A stretch of DNA of 64,000 nucleotides from Mansonella perstans. Lineage: Eukaryota > Nematoda > Chromadorea > Rhabditida > Onchocercidae. The position numbers were made by a program, and so were the translations under genes. Under the pieces are notes generated by a model that was given only the letters and a program-made list of their open reading frames with translations, made no database searches and had not been told where the DNA came from. Location: assembly GCA_037074765.1 (NCBI GenBank), contig JBAMDO010000020.1, positions 248,001-312,000 on the forward strand, written 5' to 3'. This document shows positions 58,201 to 64,000 of the stretch, in pieces. Position 1 is the stretch's first letter. Every line of letters starts with the position of its first letter.

Positions 58201-61200
58201 TCAAAAACATAGCTGCGACTAACAGAAAACTGATTTTCAATATATTTAGAAATAATGAGAAATATTTAAGCGACAAAAAAATATTAAAATTATTCTGAAT
58301 GAAATCGGCAAATATGTTTTTTTTTCTTCGATCTATAAAGAAAATTTTACTCATATACAACTGATATTTCATAAAATTTACGTTAACGAGCTAATAACAA
58401 AACTGTTTTACAGGCTTGATAAATTTGCACCTGCACTACAGAATGAAGATAAATAAGTCGTCGCATATTCTCCACTTTTGTTTCTACGACCACTTTCCAC
58501 TGTTTTCCATCATCACTTTTCATAGGAAGTTCAAAGGTTCGCGACTCGGATCTCATTATGTTCACCTGCATTTCAAAAAATGAACAGACTATAAACTCAA
58601 AAACTAACTTCACTTCACAATTTACGGAATAATAGCATTATAAAAAATACATGAATACTGAAATAAGTTATGTAGGAATTCTTAGGCGAGTTTTAGCATT
58701 TGTAATTGATTATATTTTAGCACAGGGCATAGGTTCTGTTACCTATATTGGATTTACCTCAATATTTTTTCTATCATTCAATGTGACTGAAATGACCTTA
58801 GGTAAAGTAATGATCATACAAGTAACAACATTTATACTAGAGTTAACATTTTATACCTTAGTGATACTAGAATTCAGTGGAACTGCAGGACAATTTCGCA
58901 TGCGTGTAAAAGACAAAGATACACTTGAAAAAATCACTCCAGTACAAGCAATAACCAGAACAGTAGCTTTTGGAATGTTGTTTTTATAATTTGTTACACA
59001 CTACTTAATAACTTCACTTTGTCTTTAGCTATACTAATTTTTATCATGGTTATGTGATAGGTGACTAACATGAACAAGCTCTTCATAGCGAAATTGCAAA
59101 AAGAATAATAATAAGTGAAAACTGAAAAAACTGCATCCGAAATATAAAACTAACAGATAAGCATTTGTGATTAAATAGTGATTAAAATAGTGAAAACAAA
59201 TAAGATAATTAGTAGGAAGAACTTACATATCTTTCTGTATCCAATCTATCAAAAATGAGACGCAGTTCCGCTTTTTTTGTACTCTGGCTCTGTGCAAGGC
59301 CTATCCTTTCACTGGGATCAACAGGAACATTTAACTCGACGAAAGTGCACGGAGTTGCGTCAACTGGTAGTCCATTAGCGCTTATCTATAAATTATTTCA
59401 GGCATAAAGAATAAAAAACGAAATAAAGAAAATGATTTGGAAATATTTCTCATAGAAAGAAAACGTGAATATCGCTTATGCACCTCTGATATAAGTCAAC
59501 TGTTAATATGTACGTAAAAAAATTCTGATGAATTAGGAATGGAATGGAATTGCTTTAAAAAAAAAATACAAAAAGCACATAAGCCTGATAGATGAAAAAG
59601 TCCTACAGTCAAGTGACAACTTACAGTCAATGTCTCTGTGTTATTAATTTTGATCGAAATACCAGTATTGTTGAATACCAAATATTTACTGCCATCTGGG
59701 AAAGTTCGCCCCACAGACGATGGAATTAGTTTCGCAGCTCTCTCGAATGAATCCATGAGATCGTAAGATAACAAAATCAGTGATTTTGTTACTGTTATGT
59801 TGAGTAGTTCTGATGCTTTCACACTGATTGTTTTCTGTGGCAATAATGGTGCACCATTTACTGATAATTCCTCTTCACTATGAGTTCGCAACTGCAAGGA
59901 TATATATCAGTCCATAATACGCTATTCTCCCTGATATGATAAAAGCTTACCATTATTTTTCTTTTTTATCATAGATATATTGAGGGAAAACTTTCGAGGG
60001 AAAAAGGAAAACGAAACTTTTTTGTTTGCATGGAAGCAATATTTTTATGCAGACTCATCATATATCTCAACATAGTTGCGATACATTATTTTTTGAAGTA
60101 AAGGTCAAAAAAATTGTGCTTCCATACTTCAGCTTTCAAAACCCAGTTCCTCCAAATGTTATCGTCCACTTCTACCGGTTCAACTATAGGTTCCCAGACG
60201 CAAAACATTTCATTGTAATATGAAATCTACAATCAAATTACATTTATTCATGCATGGCAAAAACCAGTAAAATGATGGTCAAAATCAAAAAAAATAATTA
60301 AATTTACAAAAAAGTATTGCGAAAGCAAGCTTGCATAAAATGCATGAAATGCAAAATTCTGAATAAACGAAAAAGAAAAAAGTAAACTGACTAGTAAATT
60401 AAAATGGTAAAATTACTTGGAATTGCACACTGGCATCAATAGCCAACAGCGTACTCCACTGTGACGCAGTGATTATCGTCGAACTTTCTAAAAGCACCAC
60501 TGGTACTGTCCTGTTGTCTACGCCTGTTTCCAAAGTTACGATAAGCGATTCCATTTTAATAGTTCCCTGTAAAACTTGGGTGCTGTTGAAAACGAAGAAA
60601 TTTAAAACAGGAAAATGAAAGTGAAAAAATAAACCGTCCCTATCTACAATAAGAGATGTTTCTGGTTGGAAATGTTTCTGATTAATATTTTCACAGACCT
60701 TTTCATCTGTGATTAATATCTCACAATCTTCGCACTTCGCTTTCTCTTCCTTATTCTCTCATCCTATTTTGATCATTAAAATTCCCATGTATTAGGTGCA
60801 AAACCACAAAATATCTTGTCAAAAATACCCACTATTTGCATATATTCTAGGATTTCCTCAAAGAGTATTATAGCGATCAAAACTACCTGTTGTTGATGAC
60901 TGATAGTAGCGACAACATCCACCGCACGTTCGATATCTTCTTGTTTTTCCTCCATCACGTTGAACCACCAGTGCTTGTTTTTGTCGATTTTACGTTTCTC
61001 CCAGTAATTTGGATACTTCTTAAGCACTGCCTTTTGAGCAGTTAGCAAATCATCCTGAAGAATTTTACTTGGAAGAAGAATAGTATATTATTATTTACAC
61101 TGCATTCCGTCGTTAATTAAATGTCAAGATCAAAATTACTATCCACATTTTACAAAAGGATTTCCAATATTTTTAAAAAGAGTTTTTTTCATTTTAAATG

Positions 61201-64000
61201 AAAAATAGACTTTCGAACAACTCACTTTAATATTCGCTGCTGATAAAAAAGCCGAAGAAACAGCACTTAGCAAACGGATTATGGCAGGAGATATTTTCAG
61301 ATATATCTGTCCAATATGTATAACAAAATCTTCAGAAAACGTTTTTTGTTTCGTTGTTAGTTGAATATTAATATTCGTGCGTTTTAATACCTGAAATGAC
61401 GAAAAACGACAGAAAGAGCTTTGCTTTTCCTCTTATATAGTTAAAACTCTCGAAAAGAGATTGAAAAGGGCAGAACATCAATAACGTCAATAAAAATACG
61501 TGAAAACTTTTTTTCAACAAGCTTTGATGTTTTCACAAGTTCTTAAATTACCTCATAAGGAGTTTGGTCACGCTTAGACTCCAAATAATAAGTGTTTATG
61601 ATCTGTAAATTCCTGATACCACCAACCATAACTTGCTTTTCACCATCCTACAAATGATTTCAAAATTTTTTAGCTTTGCACAAAATTCATGAGAAGACTC
61701 TCTTTCACTTTAAAACTAATCAACATCATAATGTTTCTGCTGACTCACTTAATCAAATTCACATATATGAATAGACGAGTTTCATATTCAATGATGAAAA
61801 TAAGATTTTACATGATTTCAATTCAGTGCATGAAACATGTTTATTTTACCGGGTTCGCTTTGAGGTCGATATTAAATGACAGAATTAGCGCTTGGGAATT
61901 TTCAGGATCGACAGCATCATCTACCAGGACAATTTCTGCTTCCTGCATTGTACAGTTCATTGTCACCGTGCCTACAATCAGACAAAAGGCTCAACTTTCA
62001 TTTCAGAAAGTATAACGAATGATCGTTCTAATAGAGATTTGAAACAGATTCGATATAAATAATTCTGACAATTTATATCATTAGAATTAGTTAAATTCAT
62101 CGAACGATACAATATATTGCCCACTTGCTAAATTTCGTTAAAATATATTGCAATCCAATGAAGTTTTCAAAACTAATTTTTAAATGCAAACTAACCACTT
62201 GGTTTAATCGCCTCTACTTTTTCCTTATTTTGTATAATATTTGGAACATTCACTTTTTCAGCTTCGATTGCTAATTCTTCCGGTGTTTTTCTCACCGTAA
62301 AAAAGTTCAATAGTGATCCTAGAAATTCTGGACAAAGTCGCAGAACGAAAGCCGAGGATGAGAAGGAAACTGCAAATATGGAATTTGTTTGATACCAAGA
62401 CAACAAAGATAAGGTAAAAAAAATCAAAGCCTTTCAATTTTACTTTTATTTATTTCACAACCACACCAACATTTACAATACTGAAAAGCCTAATCCAAGG
62501 ATAGAAACGCTTCCCTTTCCCTTATTTCATACAGTGTCTCAAATAAGCACCGAAAACCGCTGTTCGTCAGTTTTTTAAAAATCTGATCCACACCATCAAA
62601 TTAAGCATGATGGCAAATATAAAATAAACTAACTGATTTTGTCGCCTGTTGCACTTGTCTGGTAATGAGCAGCGAGAAATTCCTTGAGAATTTTACCGGT
62701 ACTATCAGGCTGTAAATTATAGAAAGCATGTACCGAAATTTCTTACAAAGTTGTTCATTTTTATGGTCAAGAAATGTAAAAATGATAAACAAATAGAACA
62801 TTGAAAAAGTGGATAATCTTATAAATATGCCTGATAGATAAATAAATGGACTTCACTGTTTTAATTAGCAGTCCACTTATTAGGACTAATGGTTTTAAAA
62901 ACCACGTTCTGACTACGGATTATATCATTTAGTACTGCAAAACCTAGTGTACCTTTTTATCCAGTAATCGCTGTATTTTGGTTTTTTCACTTCTTTCGTC
63001 ATCCATGACAAATGATTCTAGACTAATAGCAATGTCCAATTCACTATTTTCCGCTATCGAACCACTTAGTTTGATTTTTTTCAATCTCACTGCCGCAAAA
63101 CCTGCTACTGTCTTTCGAGCGATTTTACCTTTTGAATTCTTCTAAATAGTGATAACAAATCATTTAATTCCGATACAGAAAAAATAAACAAGCAGCATTT
63201 GCTAGTACATTAAACCGACGAAATTAGCAACATGTTATAAGAGACCAGAGAATCGGTGAAGAGAAAAGCAACAAAAAAAAAAGAAATTTGCCAACGATTA
63301 ACAGAAGTCTTTATTATTATTGAAAAAGGAACTATGTCAAACCCATTTAACTAAAAATCATTAATAAAACTAAAAAGAAATTCCATACAATTACAAACCA
63401 AATTTGAAGAACCACTGTATAAGAGTGCAGCGATTTCATCCAGTTTGAAACTGAAGACAAAAGATTTCGCCTTGGAATCATTCAATGAATTTCCATCAAT
63501 TTCTGCAGCTTTTTCGTTCAATTCGTGTCTTCTCTCCACATTTTTTTCCTGTCCAGTTGAATAATTTACAGATTGGGAAGACACCGATGATAACTTAGTT
63601 CCTTCCATCAAGTTGCCACTGAGTGTTTTCAGGATTGTAGCATAATCTTCTTCTGTCATGCCCACCTACAATTTTGGACTATGAAAATATTGTAAATGAT
63701 AGGAAATCATTGCTTTCCGCATTCAATTCCAGTACTAAAAAATACAGTTCCACTGTCCTAAATGCCAAAATTAAATATGAAAGAATTAACATTTTTCAAG
63801 AAATTAGTAGGATCGGTTTTCTATCTTAATAAATTTAAATAAAAATTGATTCAAGAATATTGGAAATCTCTTAGACACAAGATCACCATGAGCACATTCC
63901 GATATATTGATAACTCCGAAAACAGGCATTCAATAAAACCAATAGAAAACGGAAATAATTTCGACAATGCTTCCTAATTCGTAAAAATTTTTACCTCAAT
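48199..64000 (-). CDS. vps-13: VPS13 bridge-like lipid-transfer protein, C-terminal 1,890 residues (5' end off right edge)
   Basis: VPS13A/C-type protein that moves lipids between membranes at contact sites. Exons on the minus strand: 64000-63995 (partial), 63665-63399, 63141-62953, 62709-62634, 62369-62196, 61971-61850, 61647-61552, 61390-61226, 61054-60887, 60566-60417, 60226-60128, 59891-59625, 59385-59227, 58565-58431, 58194-58028, 57955-57715, 57508-57437, 57306-57208, 57113-57012, 56115-56032, 55488-55234, 54994-54863, 54688-54556, 54445-54270, 54065-53801, 53447-53251, 53142-53062, 52663-52567, 52390-52215, 51868-51749, 51491-51325, 51018-50823, 50476-50354, 49995-49833, 49650-49527, 49288-49174, 48752-48664 and 48424-48199. 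They total 5,673 nt, divisible by three, with all phases consistent. Contents are part of the rod-like repeat region, the VAB domain, the ATG2_C-like region and a PH-like end. The acceptor at 53447 and the final exon end are the least certain. The N-terminal chorein domain is outside the window. Confidence 0.96.
49527..51491 (-). other. vps-13: vps-13 exons for the ATG2_C-like C-terminal region
   Basis: This is the best-conserved block in the window. It reads [71 protein letters not shown] and [20 protein letters not shown]. These Gly-rich amphipathic helices in VPS13 and ATG2 bind lipid droplets and membranes. The exons are small (123-196 nt) with matching phases. Confidence 0.93.
53583..53725. 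repeat. Short dispersed repeat, copy 1 (vps-13 intron)
   Basis: CCGCTTTGTTAGAAAT followed later by TATAAGCAAG. The same two landmarks recur in the same order at 55055-55125 in another intron, with a shorter interval between them. It is probably a small diverged interspersed repeat. The identity is too short to classify. Confidence 0.35.
55055..55125. repeat. Short dispersed repeat, copy 2 (vps-13 intron)
   Basis: This shares CCGCTTTGTTAGAAAT and TATAAGCAAG with the copy at 53583-53725, with an internal deletion relative to that copy. Confidence 0.35.
58651..59125 (+). pseudogene. Bacterial RDD-family membrane protein gene relic, probably Wolbachia-derived
   Basis: The relic lies antisense in the vps-13 intron 58566-59226 and fills most of it. 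It starts at ATG 58651 with 112 open codons and no intron. It reads [18 protein letters not shown] (the RDD signature of Arg-Arg then an Ile-Asp in TM1), a long second hydrophobic segment, then [20 protein letters not shown] and [10 protein letters not shown], as in the RDD family. The frame stops at 58987-58989. Reading resumes in another frame from 58983 (third hydrophobic segment, [12 protein letters not shown]) and in a third frame near 59069 ([18 protein letters not shown], then TGA 59123-59125). The last piece matches the QxLHDxIAxT end of RDD proteins. Two or more frameshifts therefore disable the last third. A Wolbachia source is inferred from the bacterial family and AT-rich codons in a nematode host. 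Confidence 0.85.

Larger units (their letters stand above)
53801..59891 (-). other. vps-13: vps-13 exons for the VAB (SHR-BD) adaptor-binding domain
   Basis: VAB modules of VPS13 each carry an invariant Asn. Six such motifs are visible in order: LVFNNTG (Asn near 59668), FVNHLSVP (58187), TLHNFLPF (57749), WFVNNTG (57040), YLLHNES (55304) and IIMNATK (54591). The spacing and neighbours ([38 protein letters not shown]) match the family. In yeast and human VPS13 this domain binds PxP-motif adaptors that place the protein at particular organelles, so this worm protein probably does the same. Confidence 0.85.

Noticed and set aside
60026..60223. 65-codon plus-strand frame
   Set aside because: Its right half is the antisense of a real vps-13 exon (60226-60128, [17 protein letters not shown]).

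Overview
The window is AT-rich nuclear DNA from a nematode. Four multi-exon protein genes have short GT-AG introns, mostly with TTTCAG-like acceptors. Their proteins read as orthologues of Caenorhabditis DAF-16, WWP-1 and VPS-13 plus a ZDHHC3/7-type palmitoyltransferase. A decayed bacterial RDD-family gene inside a vps-13 intron is most simply explained as an old Wolbachia-to-nucleus transfer. That points to a filarial or related spirurid worm, but this is inference because no species-specific marker is visible.

Layout from left to right: (1) 608-5392, minus strand: the 5' part of daf-16/FOXO, from the low-complexity N-terminus and AKT site into the first half of the forkhead domain. The gene continues off the left edge. 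(2) 5393-29461: 24 kb with no gene I can name. It holds microsatellites, a 57-77 bp-period minisatellite, a 207 bp foldback (MITE-like) element, two local duplications and three less AT-rich islands that could be distal daf-16 first exons or promoters. (3) 29462-32397, plus strand: a complete nine-exon DHHC palmitoyltransferase (297 aa). (4) 34049-42553, minus strand: a complete 14-exon wwp-1 (813 aa; C2, four WW, HECT), convergent with the DHHC gene. (5) 42554-48198: gene-poor spacer with low-complexity tracts and a few unexplained open frames. (6) 48199-64000, minus strand: the last 37 complete exons, plus six bases of another, of vps-13. These encode the C-terminal 1,890 residues, including the VAB domain, the ATG2_C-like region and the PH-like end. 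The gene runs off the right edge.

The exon models were checked by reading-frame phase. In every gene the summed exon lengths are a multiple of three and each junction restores family-conserved sequence. The four genes are not an operon, and they share no single pathway. DAF-16 is the insulin-pathway transcription factor, WWP-1 is a NEDD4-family ubiquitin ligase (also tied to longevity in C. elegans), VPS-13 is a bridge-like lipid transporter at membrane contacts, and the DHHC enzyme S-acylates proteins, probably at the Golgi. The most notable feature is the bacterial RDD gene relic at 58651-59125, antisense inside a vps-13 intron, whose first 112 codons are still open.
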